DNA of 64,000 bases from Luzula sylvatica (lineage: Eukaryota; Streptophyta; Magnoliopsida; Poales; Juncaceae): contig OX326958.1 in the NCBI GenBank assembly GCA_946800325.1, positions 59,947,793 through 60,011,792 of the forward strand. Direction: 5' to 3'. The notes below the pieces were generated by a model. The model did not search any database, was not told the DNA's origin, and was given only the letters and a program-made list of their open reading frames with translations. Positions 26,701 through 39,124 of this stretch are shown here, piece by piece. Both the position numbers and the translations under genes were made by a program. Each line of letters starts with the position of its first letter. Position 1 is the stretch's first letter.

Positions 26701-29700
26701 TGTATCGTATCTTTTAGTACATCACTTTTCACCAAATTTCACAAACACTAAGAAAGTTTGTTTTTCGATTCAAAACAAGATTTTAACGCTTTGAGGAGTT
26801 CAAATAACGTGTTTTTAGATCATTTGTATCGTATCTTTTACTACATAACTTTTCACCAAATTTCACAAACACTAAGAGAGTTTGTTTTTCGATTCAAAAC
26901 AAGATTTTAACGCTTTAAGGTGTTCAAATAACGTGTTTTTAGATCATTTGTATCGTATCTTTTACTACATAACTTTTTACCAAATTTCAGAAACGCTAAG
27001 AAAGTTTGTTTTTCGATTCAAAACAAGATTTTAACGCTTTGAGGTGTTCAAATAACATGTTTTTAGATCATTTGTATCGTATCTTTTAGTACATAACTTT
27101 TCACCAAATTTCACAAACACTAAGAAATTTTGTTTTTCGATTCAAAACAAGATTTTAACGCTTTGAGGAGTTCAAATAACGTATTTTTAGATCATTTGTA
27201 TCGTATCTTTTACTACATAACGTTTCACCAAATTTCACAAACACTAAGAAAGTTTGTTTTTCGATTCAAAACATGATTTTAACGCTTTGAGGAGTTCAAA
27301 TAACGTGTTTTTAGATCATTTGTATCGTATCTTTTACTACATAACTTTTCACCAAATTTCACAAACACTAAGAGAGTTTGTTTTTCGATTCAAAACAAGA
27401 TTTTAACGCTTTAAGGTGTTCAAATAACATGTTTTTAGATCAGGTGTATCGTATCTTTTACTACATAACTTTTTACCAAATTTCAGAAACGCTAAGAAAG
27501 TTTGTTTTTCGATTCAAAACAAGATTGTAACGCTTTGAGGAGTTCAAATAACATGTTTTTAGATCATTTGAATCATATCTTTTACTACATAACTTTTCAG
27601 CAAATTTCACAAACACTAAGAAAGTTTGTTTTTCGATTCAAAACAAGATTTTAACGCTTTGAGGAGTTCAAATAACGTGTTTTTAGATCATTTGTATCGT
27701 ATCTTTTACTACATAACTTTTCACCAAATTTCACAAACACTAAGAGAGTTTGTTTTTCGATTCAAAACAAGATTTTAACGCTTTGAGGAGTTCAAATAAC
27801 GTGTTTCTAGATCATTTGTATCGTATCTTTTACTACATAACTTTTCAGCAAATTTCACAAACACTAAGAAAGTTTGTTTTTCGATTCAAAACAAGATTTT
27901 AACGCTTTGAGGAGTTCAAATAACGTGTTTTTAGATCATTTGTATCGTATCTTTTACTACAAAACTTTTCACCAAATTTCACAAACACTAAGAAAGCTTG
28001 TTTTTCGATTCAAAACAAGATTTTAACGCTTTGAGGAGTTCAAATAACGTGTTTTTAGATTATTTGTATCGTATCTTATACTACATAACTTTTAACCAAA
28101 TTTCACAAACACTAATAAAGTTTGTTTTTCGATTTCAAAACAAGATTTTAACGCTTCGAGGAGTTCAAATAACGTGTTTTTAGATCATTTGTATCGTATC
28201 TTTTAGTACATCACTTTTCACCAAATTTCACAAACACTAAGAAAGTTTGTTTTTCGATTCAAAACAAGATTTTAACGCTTTGAGGAGTTCAAATAACGTG
28301 TTTTTAGATCATTTGTATCGTATCTTTTACTACATAACTTTTCACCAAATTTCACAAACACTAAGAGAGTTTGTTTTTCGATTCAAAACAAGATTTTAAC
28401 GCTTTAAGGTGTTCAAATAACGTGTTTTTAGATCATTTGTATCGTATCTTTTACTACATAACTTTTTACCAAATTTCAGAAACGCTAAGAAAGTTTGTTT
28501 TTCGATTCAAAACAAGATTTTAACGCTTTGAGGTGTTCAAATAACATGTTTTTAGATCATTTGTATCGTATCTTTTAGTACATAACTTTTCACCAAATTT
28601 CACAAACACTAAGAAATTTTGTTTTTCGATTCAAAACAAGATTTTAACGCTTTGAGGAGTTCAAATAACGTATTTTTAGATCATTTGTATCGTATCTTTT
28701 ACTACATAACGTTTCACCAAATTTCACAAACACTAAGAAAGTTTGTTTTTCGATTCAAAACATGATTTTAACGCTTTGAGGAGTTCAAATAACGTGTTTT
28801 TAGATCATTTGTATCGTATCTTTTACTACATAACTTTTCACCAAATTTCACAAACACTAAGAGAGTTTGTTTTTCGATTCAAAACAAGATTTTAACGCTT
28901 TAAGGTGTTCAAATAACATGTTTTTAGATCAGGTGTATCGTATCTTTTACTACATAACTTTTTACCAAATTTCAGAAACGCTAAGAAAGTTTGTTTTTCG
29001 ATTCAAAACAAGATTGTAACGCTTTGAGGAGTTCAAATAACATGTTTTTAGATCATTTGAATCATATCTTTTACTACATGACTTTTCAGCAAATTTCACA
29101 AACACTAAGAAAGTTTGTTTTTCGATTCAAAACAAGATTTTAACGCTTTGAGGAGTTCAAATAACGTGTTTTTAGATCATTTGTATCGTATCTTTTACTA
29201 CATAACTTTTCACCAAATTTCACAAACACTAAGAGAGTTTGTTTTTCGATTCAAAACAAGATTTTAACGCTTTGAGGAGTTCAAATAACGTGTTTCTAGA
29301 TCATTTGTATCGTATCTTTTACTACATAACTTTTCAGCAAATTTCACAAACACTAAGAAAGTTTGTTTTTCGATTCAAAACAAGATTTTAACGCTTTGAG
29401 GAGTTCAAATAACGTGTTTTTAGATCATTTGTATCGTATCTTTTACTACAAAACTTTTCACCAAATTTCACAAACACTAAGAAAGCTTGTTTTTCGATTC
29501 AAAACAAGATTTTAACGCTTTGAGGAGTTCAAATAACGTGTTTTTAGATTATTTGTATCGTATCTTATACTACATAACTTTTAACCAAATTTCACAAACA
29601 CTAATAAAGTTTGTTTTTCGATTTCAAAACAAGATTTTAACGCTTCGAGGAGTTCAAATAACGTGTTTTTAGATCATTTGTATCGTATCTTTTAGTACAT

Positions 29701-30345
29701 CACTTTTCACCAAATTTCACAAACACTAAGAAAGTTTGTTTTTCGATTCAAAACAAGATTTTAACGCTTTGAGGAGTTCAAATAACGTGTTTTTAGATCA
29801 TTTGTATCGTATCTTTTAGTACATAACTTTTCACCAAATTTCACAAACACTAAGAAAGTTTGTTTTTCGATTCAAAACAAGATTTTAACGTTTGGAGGAG
29901 TTCAAATAACGTGTTTTTAGATCATTTGTATCATATCTTTTACTACATAACTTTTCACCAAATTTCACAAACTCTAAGAAAGTTTGTTTTCCGATTCAAA
30001 ACAAGATTTTAACGCTTTAATTGGTTCAAATAATGTGTTTTTAGATCATTCGTATCGTATCTTTTTCAACATAACTTTTCACCAAATTTCACAAACACTA
30101 AGAAAGTTTGTTTTTCGATTCAAAACAAGATTTTAACGCTTTGAGGAGTTCAAATAACGTGTTTCTAGATCATTTGTATCGTATCTTTTACTACATAACT
30201 TTTCGCCAAATTTCACAAACACTAAGAAAGTTTGTTTTTCGATTCATAACAAGATTTTAACGCTTTGAAGAGTTCAAACAACGTGTTTCCAGATCATTTG
30301 CATCGTATCTTTTAGTACATAACTTTTCACCAAATTTCACAAACA
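23770..30345 (+). repeat. 53-monomer segmental duplication, copy 1
   Basis: This segment is repeated directly after itself at an offset of 6,576 bp, dropping to 6,575 after a 1-bp loss in the second copy near 31,039. Landmarks shared by both copies are AACAAAATTTTAAAG (23,797), TTTGGGCAG (25,303), GTTTGGAGG (29,889), TTTAATTGG (30,016) and GATTCATAAC (30,241). Its right part is made of the 1,489-bp HOR. The left edge lies between about 23,737 and 23,801. Confidence 0.88.
25470..29815 (+). repeat. 12-monomer HOR (1,489 bp), first block
   Basis: About 2.9 consecutive copies of a 12-monomer unit lie here. The AGCTTGTTTTTCG landmark at 26,507, 27,996 and 29,485 fixes the period at 1,489 bp (12 x 124 plus one GATTTC insertion). 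Diagnostic monomers in order have CAGAAACGC, AAATTTTG, AACGTATTT or GTTTCACC with ACATGATTTT, TTTAAGGTG, AGATCAGGTG, AGATTGTAACG, TTGAATCATATC with TTTTCAGC, AGAGAG, TACAAAAC, TTAGATTATTTG with ATCTTATAC, and TACATCAC. Copies are nearly identical. The third has a private ACATGACTTTT near 29,077, and the first has GTTGAAATAA near 26,301. Confidence 0.93.
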
Positions 30346-33300
30346 CTAAGAAAGTTTGTTTTTCGATTCAAAACAAAATTTTAAAGCTTTGAGGAGTTCA
30401 AATAACGTGTTTCTAGATCATTTGTTTCGTATCTTTTACTACATAACTTTTCACCAAATTTCACAAACACTAAGAAAGTTTGTTTTTCGATTCGAAACAA
30501 GATTTTAACGCTTTGAAGAGTTCAAACAACGTGTTTTCAGATCATTTGCATCGTATCTTTTAGTACATAACTTTTCACCAAATTTCACAAACACTAAGAA
30601 AGTTTGTTTTTCGATTCAAAACAAGATTTTAACGCTTTGAGGAGTTCAAATAACGGGTTTCTAGATCATTTGTATCGTATCTTTTACTACATAACTTTTC
30701 ACCAAATTTCACAAACACTAAGAAAGTTTGTTTTTCGATTCAAAACAAGATTTTAACGATTTGAGGAGTTCAAATAACGGGTTTCTAGATCATTTGTATC
30801 GTATCTTTTACTACATAACTTTTCCCCAAATTTCACAAACACTAAGAAAGTTTGTTTTTCGATTCAAAACAAGATTTTAACGCATTGAGGTGTTCAAATA
30901 ACATGTTTTTAGATCATTTGTATCGTATCTTTTAGTACATAACTTTTCACCAAATTTCACAAACACTAAGAAAGTTTGTTTTTCGATTCAAAACAAGATT
31001 TAAACGCTTTGAGGAGTTCAAATAACGGGTTTCTAGATCATTGTATCGTATCTTTTACTACATAACTTTTCACCAAATTTCACAAACACTAAGAAAGTTT
31101 GTTTTTCGATTCAAAACAAGAATTTAACGCTTTGAGGAGTTCAAATAACGTGTTTTTAGATCATTTGCATCGTATCTTTTACTACATAACTTTTCACCAA
31201 ATTTCCCAAACACTAAGAAAGTTTGTTTTTCGATTTCAAAACAAGATTTTAACGCTTTGAGGAGTTCAAATAACGTGTTTTTAGATCATTTGTATCGTAT
31301 CTTTTAGTACATAACTTTTCACGAAATTTTACAAACACTAAGAAAGTTTGTTTTTCGATTCAAAACAAGATTTTAAAGCTTTGAGGAGTTCAAATAACAT
31401 GTTTTTAGATCATTTGCATCGTATCTTTTAGTACATAACTTTTCACCAAATTACACAAACACTAAAAAAGTTTGTTTTTCGATTCAAAATAAGATTTTAA
31501 CCCTTTGAGGAGTTCAAATAACGTGTTTCTAGATCATTTGTTTCGTATCTTTTACTACATAACTTTTCCCCAAATTTCACAAACACTAAGAAAGTTTGTT
31601 TTTCGATTCAAAACAAGATTTTAACGCATTGAGGTGTTCAAATAACATGTTTTTAGATCATTTGTATCGTATCTTTTAGTACATAACTTTTCACCAAATT
31701 TCACAAACACTAAGAAAGTTTGTTTTTCGATTCAAAACAAGATTTAAACGCTTTGAGGAGTTCAAATAACGGGTTTCTAGATCATTTGTATCGTATCTTT
31801 TACTACATAACTTTTCACCAAATTTCACAAACACTAAGAAAGTTTGTTTTTCGATTCAAAACAAGATTTTAATGCTTTGGGCAGTTCAAATAACGTGTTT
31901 CTAGATCATTTGCATCGTATCTTTTAGTACATAACTTTTCACCAAATTACACAAACACTAAGAAAGTTTGTTTTTCGATTCAAAATAAGATTTTAACCCT
32001 TTGAGGAGTTCAAATAACGTGTTTCTAGATCATTTGTTTCGTATCTTTTACTACATAACTTTTTACCAAATTTCAGAAACGCTAAGAAAGTTTGTTTTTC
32101 GATTCAAAACAAGATTTTAACGCTTTGAGGTGTTCAAATAACATGTTTTTAGATCATTTGTATCGTATCTTTTAGTACATAACTTTTCACCAAATTTCAC
32201 AAACACTAAGAAATTTTGTTTTTCGATTCAAAACAAGATTTTAACGCTTTGAGGAGTTCAAATAACGTGTTTTTAGATCATTTGTATCGTATCTTTTACT
32301 ACATAACGTTTCACCAAATTTCACAAACACTAAGAAAGTTTGTTTTTCGATTCAAAACATGATTTTAACGCTTTGAGGAGTTCAAATAACGTGTTTTTAG
32401 ATCATTTGTATCGTATCTTTTACTACATAACTTTTCACCAAATTTCACAAACACTAAGAGAGTTTGTTTTTCGATTCAAAACAAGATTTTAACGCTTTAA
32501 GGTGTTCAAATAACATGTTTTTAGATCAGGTGTATCGTATCTTTTACTACATAACTTTTTACCAAATTTCAGAAACGCTAAGAAAGTTTGTTTTTCGATT
32601 CAAAACAAGATTGTAACGCTTTGAGGAGTTCAAATAACATGTTTTTAGATCATTTGAATCATATCTTTTACTACATAACTTTTCAGCAAATTTCACAAAC
32701 ACTAAGAAAGTTTGTTTTTCGATTCAAAACAAGATTTTAACGCTTTGAGGAGTTCAAATAACGTGTTTTTAGATCATTTGTATCGTATCTTTTACTACAT
32801 AACTTTTCACCAAATTTCACAAACACTAAGAGAGTTTGTTTTTCGATTCAAAACAAGATTTTAACGCTTTGAGGAGTTGAAATAACGTGTTTCTAGATCA
32901 TTTGTATCGTATCTTTTACTACATAACTTTTCAGCAAATTTCACAAACACTAAGAAAGTTTGTTTTTCGATTCAAAACAAGATTTTAACGCTTTGAGGAG
33001 TTCAAATAACGTGTTTTTAGATCATTTGTATCGTATCTTTTACTACAAAACTTTTCACCAAATTTCACAAACACTAAGAAAGCTTGTTTTTCGATTCAAA
33101 ACAAGATTTTAACGCTTTGAGGAGTTCAAATAACGCGTTTTTAGATTATTTGTATCGTATCTTATACTACATAACTTTTAACCAAATTTCACAAACACTA
33201 ATAAAGTTTGTTTTTCGATTTCAAAACAAGATTTTAACGCTTCGAGGAGTTCAAATAACGTGTTTTTAGATCATTTGTATCGTATCTTTTAGTACATCAC

Positions 33301-36300
33301 TTTTCACCAAATTACACAAACACTAAGAAAGTTTGTTTTTCGATTCAAAACAAGATTTTAACGCTTTGAGGAGTTCAAATAACGTGTTTTTAGATCATTT
33401 GTATCGTATCTTTTACTACATAACTTTTCACCAAATTTCACAAACACTAAGAGAGTTTGTTTTTCGATTCAAAACAAGATTTTAACGCTTTAAGGTGTTC
33501 AAATAACGTGTTTTTAGATCATTTGTATCGTATCTTTTACTACATAACTTTTTACCAAATTTCAGAAACGCTAAGAAAGTTTGTTTTTCGATTCAAAACA
33601 AGATTTTAACGCTTTGAGGTGTTCAAATAACATGTTTTTAGATCATTTGTATCGTATCTTTTAGTACATAACTTTTCACCAAATTTCACAAACACTAAGA
33701 AATTTTGTTTTTCGATTCAAAACAAGATTTTAACGCTTTGAGGAGTTCAAATAACGTATTTTTAGATCATTTGTATCGTATCTTTTACTACATAACGTTT
33801 CACCAAATTTCACAAACACTAAGAAAGTTTGTTTTTCGATTCAAAACATGATTTTAACGCTTTGAGGAGTTCAAATAACGTGTTTTTAGATCATTTGTAT
33901 CGTATCTTTTACTACATAACTTTTCACCAAATTTCACAAACACTAAGAGAATTTGTTTTTCGATTCAAAACAAGATTTTAACGCTTTAAGGTGTTCAAAT
34001 AACATGTTTTTAGATCAGGTGTATCGTATCTTTTACTACATAACTTTTTACCAAATTTCAGAAACGCTAAGAAAGTTTGTTTTTCGATTCAAAACAAGAT
34101 TGTAACGCTTTGAGGAGTTCAAATAACATGTTTTTAGATCATTTGAATCATATCTTTTACTACATAACTTTTCAGCAAATTTCACAAACACTAAGAAAGT
34201 TTGTTTTTCGATTCAAAACAAGATTTTAACGCTTTGAGGAGTTCAAATAACGTGTTTTTAGATCATTTGTATCGTATCTTTTACTACATAACTTTTCACC
34301 AAATTTCACAAACACTAAGAGAGTTTGTTTTTCGATTCAAAACAAGATTTTAACGCTTTGAGGAGTTCAAATAACGTGTTTCTAGATCATTTGTATCGTA
34401 TCTTTTACTACATAACTTTTCAGCAAATTTCACAAACACTAAGAAAGTTTGTTTTTCGATTCAAAACAAGATTTTAACGCTTTGAGGAGTTCAAATAACG
34501 TGTTTTTAGATCATTTGTATCGTATCTTTTACTACAAAACTTTTCACCAAATTTCACAAACACTAAGAAAGCTTGTTTTTCGATTCAAAACAAGATTTTA
34601 ACGCTTTGAGGAGTTCAAATAACGTGTTTTTAGATTATTTGTATCGTATCTTATACTACATAACTTTTAACCAAATTTCACAAACACTAATAAAGTTTGT
34701 TTTTCGATTTCAAAACAAGATTTTAACGCTTCGAGGAGTTCAAATAACGTGTTTTTAGATCATTTGTATCGTATCTTTTAGTACATCACTTTTCACCAAA
34801 TTTCACAAACACTAAGAAAGTTTGTTTTTCGATTCAAAACAAGATTTTAACGCTTTGAGGAGTTCAAATAACGTGTTTTTAGATCATTTGTATCGTATCT
34901 TTTACTACATAACTTTTCACCAAATTTCACAAACACTAAGAGAGTTTGTTTTTCGATTCAAAACAAGATTTTAACGCTTTAAGGTGTTCAAATAACGTGT
35001 TTTTAGATCATTTGTATCGTATCTTTTACTACATAACTTTTTACCAAATTTCAGAAACGCTAAGAAAGTTTGTTTTTCGATTCAAAACAAGATTTTAACG
35101 CTTTGAGGTGTTCAAATAACATGTTTTTAGATCATTTGTATCGTATCTTTTAGTACATAACTTTTCACCAAATTTCACAAACACTAAGAAATTTTGTTTT
35201 TCGATTCAAAACAAGATTTTAACGCTTTGAGGAGTTCAAATAACGTATTTTTAGATCATTTGTATCGTATCTTTTACTACATAACGTTTCACCAAATTTC
35301 ACAAACACTAAGAAAGTTTGTTTTTCGATTCAAAACATGATTTTAACGCTTTGAGGAGTTCAAATAACGTGTTTTTAGATCATTTGTATCGTATCTTTTA
35401 CTACATAACTTTTCACCAAATTTCACAAACACTAAGAGAGTTTGTTTTTCGATTCAAAACAAGATTTTAACGCTTTAAGGTGTTCAAATAACATGTTTTT
35501 AGATCAGGTGTATCGTATCTTTTACTACATAACTTTTTACCAAATTACAGAAACGCTAAGAAAGTTTGTTTTTCGATTCAAAACAAGATTGTAACGCTTT
35601 GAGGAGTTCAAATAACATGTTTTTAGATCATTTGAATCATATCTTTTACTACATGACTTTTCAGCAAATTTCACAAACACTAAGAAAGTTTGTTTTTCGA
35701 TTCAAAACAAGATTTTAACGCTTTGAGGAGTTCAAATAACGTGTTTTTAGATCATTTGTATCGTATCTTTTACTACATAACTTTTCACCAAATTTCACAA
35801 ACACTAAGAGAGTTTGTTTTTCGATTCAAAACAAGATTTTAACGCTTTGAGGAGTTCAAATAACGTGTTTCTAGATCATTTGTATCGTATCTTTTACTAC
35901 ATAACTTTTCAGCAAATTTCACAAACACTAAGAAAGTTTGTTTTTCGATTCAAAACAAGATTTTAACGCTTTGAGGAGTTCAAATAACGTGTTTTTAGAT
36001 CATTTGTATCGTATCTTTTACTACAAAACTTTTCACCAAATTTCACAAACACTAAGAAAGCTTGTTTTTCGATTCAAAACAAGATTTTAACGCTTTGAGG
36101 AGTTCAAATAACGTGTTTTTAGATTATTTGTATCGTATCTTATACTACATAACTTTTAACCAAATTTCACAAACACTAATAAAGTTTGTTTTTCGATTTC
36201 AAAACAAGATTTTAACGCTTCGAGGAGTTCAAATAACGTGTTTTTAGATCATTTGTATCGTATCTTTTAGTACATCACTTTTCACCAAATTTCACAAACA

Positions 36301-36920
36301 CTAAGAAAGTTTGTTTTTCGATTCAAAACAAGATTTTAACGCTTTGAGGAGTTCAAATAACGTGTTTTTAGATCATTTGTATCGTATCTTTTAGTACATA
36401 ACTTTTCACCAAATTTCACAAACACTAAGAAAGTTTGTTTTTCGATTCAAAACAAGATTTTAACGTTTGGAGGAGTTCAAATAACGTGTTTTTAGATCAT
36501 TTGTATCATATCTTTTACTACATAACTTTTCACCAAATTTCACAAACTCTAAGAAAGTTTGTTTTCCGATTCAAAACAAGATTTTAACGCTTTAATTGGT
36601 TCAAATAATGTGTTTTTAGATCATTCGTATCGTATCTTTTTCAACATAACTTTTCACCAAATTTCACAAACACTAAGAAAGTTTGTTTTTCGATTCAAAA
36701 CAAGATTTTAACGCTTTGAGGAGTTCAAATAACGTGTTTCTAGATCATTTGTATCGTATCTTTTACTACATAACTTTTCGCCAAATTTCACAAACACTAA
36801 GAAAGTTTGTTTTTCGATTCATAACAAGATTTTAACGCTTTGAGGAGTTCAAACAACGTGTTTCCAGATCATTTGCATCGTATCTTTTAGTACATAACTT
36901 TTCACCAAATTTCACAAACA
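30346..36920 (+). repeat. 53-monomer segmental duplication, copy 2
   Basis: This copy follows copy 1 in the same order. Differences noticed are the 1-bp loss in GATCATTGTATC at about 31,039, CGCTTTGAGG for CCCTTTGAGG near 32,120, AACGCG near 33,135, AAATTACAC near 33,309, GAGAATTTG near 33,950, AAATTACAG near 35,545 and GAGGAG for GAAGAG near 36,842. It leaves copy 1's order near 36,940. Confidence 0.88.
32045..36390 (+). repeat. 12-monomer HOR (1,489 bp), second block
   Basis: This is another run of about 2.9 copies of the 1,489-bp unit, with AGCTTGTTTTTCG at 33,082, 34,571 and 36,060. It repeats the first block's copy-specific marks: GTTGAAATAA only in its first copy (32,876) and ACATGACTTTT only in its third (35,652). 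The three-copy block was therefore duplicated as a whole as part of the 6.6-kb event, rather than the unit being re-amplified twice. Confidence 0.93.
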
Positions 36921-39120
36921 CTAAGAAAGTTTGTTTTTCGATTCAAAACAAGATTTTAACGCTTTGAGGACTTCAAATAACGGGTTTCTAGATCATTTGT
37001 ATCGTATCTTTTACTACATAACTTTTCACCGAATTTCACAAACACTAAGAAACTTTGTTTTTCGATTCAAAACAAGATTTTAACGCTTTGAGGAGTTCAA
37101 ATAACGTGTTTTTAGATCATTTATGTCGTATCTTTTACTACATAACTTTTCACCAAATTTCACAAACACCAAGAAAGTTTGTTTTTCGATTCAAAACAAG
37201 ATTTTAACGCTTTGAGGTGTTCAAATAACATGTTTTTAGATCATTTGTGTCGTATCTTTTACTACATAACTTTTCACCGAATTTCACAAACACTAAGAAA
37301 CTTTGTTTTTCGATTCAAAACAAGATTTTAACGCTTTGAGGAGTTCAAATAACGTGTTTTTAGATCATTTATGTCGTATCTTTTACTACATAACTTTTCA
37401 CCAAATTTCACAAACACCAAGAAAGTTTGTTTTTCGATTCAAAACAAGATTTTAACGCTTTGAGGTGTTCAAATAACATGTTTTTAGATCATTTGTATCG
37501 TATCTTTTAGTACATAACTTTTCACCAAATTTCACAAACACTAAGAAATTTTGTTTTTCGATTCAAAACAAGATTTTTTAACGCTTTGAGGTGTTCAAAT
37601 AACGTGTTTCTAGATCATTTGTATTGTATCTTTTACTACATAACGTTTCACCAAATTTCACAAACACTAAGAAAGTTTGTTTTTCGATTCAAAACATGAT
37701 TTTAACGCTTTGAGGAGTTCAAATAACGTGTTTTTAGATCATTTGTATCGTATCTTTTACTACATAACTTTTCACCAAATTTCACAAACACTAAGAGAGT
37801 TTGTTTTTCGATTCAAAACAAGATTTTAACGCTTTAAGGTGTTCAAATAACTTGTTTTTAGATCAGGTGTATCGTATCTTTTACTACATAACTTTTTACC
37901 AAATTTCAGAAACGCTAAGAAAGTTTGTTTTTCGATTCAAAACAAGATTGTAACGCTTTGACGAGTTCAAATAACATGTTTTTAGATCATTTGAATCATA
38001 TCTTTTACTACATAACTTTTCAGCAAATTTCACAAACACTAAGAAAGTTTGTTTTTCGATTCAAAACAAGATTTTAACGCTTTGAGGAGTTCAAATAACG
38101 TGTTTTTAGATCATTTGTATCGTATCTTTTACTACATAACTTTTCACCAAATTTCACAAACACTAAGTGAGTTTGTTTTTCGATTCAAAACAAGATTTTA
38201 ACGCTTTGAGGAGTTCAAATAACGTGTTTCTAGATCATTTGTATCGTATCTTTTACTACATAACTTTTCAGCAAATTTCACAAACACTAAGAAAGTTTGT
38301 TTTTCGATTCAAAACAAGATTTTAACGCTTTGAGGAGTTCAAATAACGTGTTTTTAGATTATTTGTATCGTATCTTATACTACATAACTTTTAACCAAAT
38401 TTCACAAACACTAAGAAAGTTTGTTTTTCGATTCAAAACAAGATTTTAACGCTTTGAGGAGTTCAAATAACGTGTTTTTAGATCATTTGTATCGTATCTA
38501 TTAGTACATAACTTTTCACGAAATTTTACAAACACTAAGAAAGTTTGTTTTTCGATTCAAAACAAGATTTTAAAGCTTTGAGGAGTTCAAATAACATGTT
38601 TTTAGGTCATTTGCATCGTATCTTTTAGTACATAACTTTTCACCAAATTACACAAACACTAAAAAAGTTTGTTTTTCGATTCAAAATAAGATTTTAACCC
38701 TTTGAGGAGTTCAAATAACGTGTTTCTAGATCATTTGTTTCGTATCTTTTACTACATAACTTTTCACCAAATTTCATAAACACTAAGAAAGTTTGTTTTT
38801 CGATTCAAAACAAGATTTTAACGCTTTGGGCAGTTCAAATAACGTGTTTCTAGATCATTTGCATCATATCTTTTAGTACATAACTTTTCACCAAATTACA
38901 CAAACACTAAGAAAGTTTGTTTTTCGATTCAATACAAGATTTTAACGCTTTGAGGAGTTCAAATAACGTGTTTCAAGATCATTTGTATCGTATCTTTTAG
39001 TACATAACTTTTCGCCAAATTTCACAAACACTAAGAAAGTTTGTTTTTCGATTCAAAACAATATTTTAACGCTTTGAGGAGTTCAAATAACGTGTTTTTA
39101 GATCATTTGCATCGTATCTT
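36921..39120 (+). repeat. Mixed monomers, remnant of the 12-mer HOR
   Basis: About 18 monomers connect the 6.6-kb duplication to the next block. The stretch from about 37,600 to 38,400 keeps the order of the 1,489-bp HOR (GTTTCACC with ACATGATTTT, TTTAAGGTG, AGATCAGGTG, GATTGTAACG, TTGAATCATATC, TTAGATTATTTG). It skips the TACAAAAC monomer, so it is a rearranged HOR copy. From 38,500 to 38,960 it resembles 40,610-41,040 (CACGAAATTTTAC, TTTGGGCAG). Confidence 0.7.
37005..37500 (+). repeat. Dimer (248-bp) tandem duplication
   Basis: Two monomers, one with CACCGAATTT and GAAACTTTG and the next with ACACCAAGAAAG and GAGGTG, are repeated at an offset of exactly 248 bp. CACCGAATTT occurs at about 37,027 and 37,275. 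The rare G in CACCGAA in both copies makes a recent local duplication the simplest reading. Confidence 0.88.
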
Positions 39121-39124
39121 TTAC

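Noticed and set aside
37005..37500. A distinct dimeric satellite family
   Set aside because: The 248-bp offset covers only two copies and both monomers belong to the same 124-bp family, so it is a local duplication.
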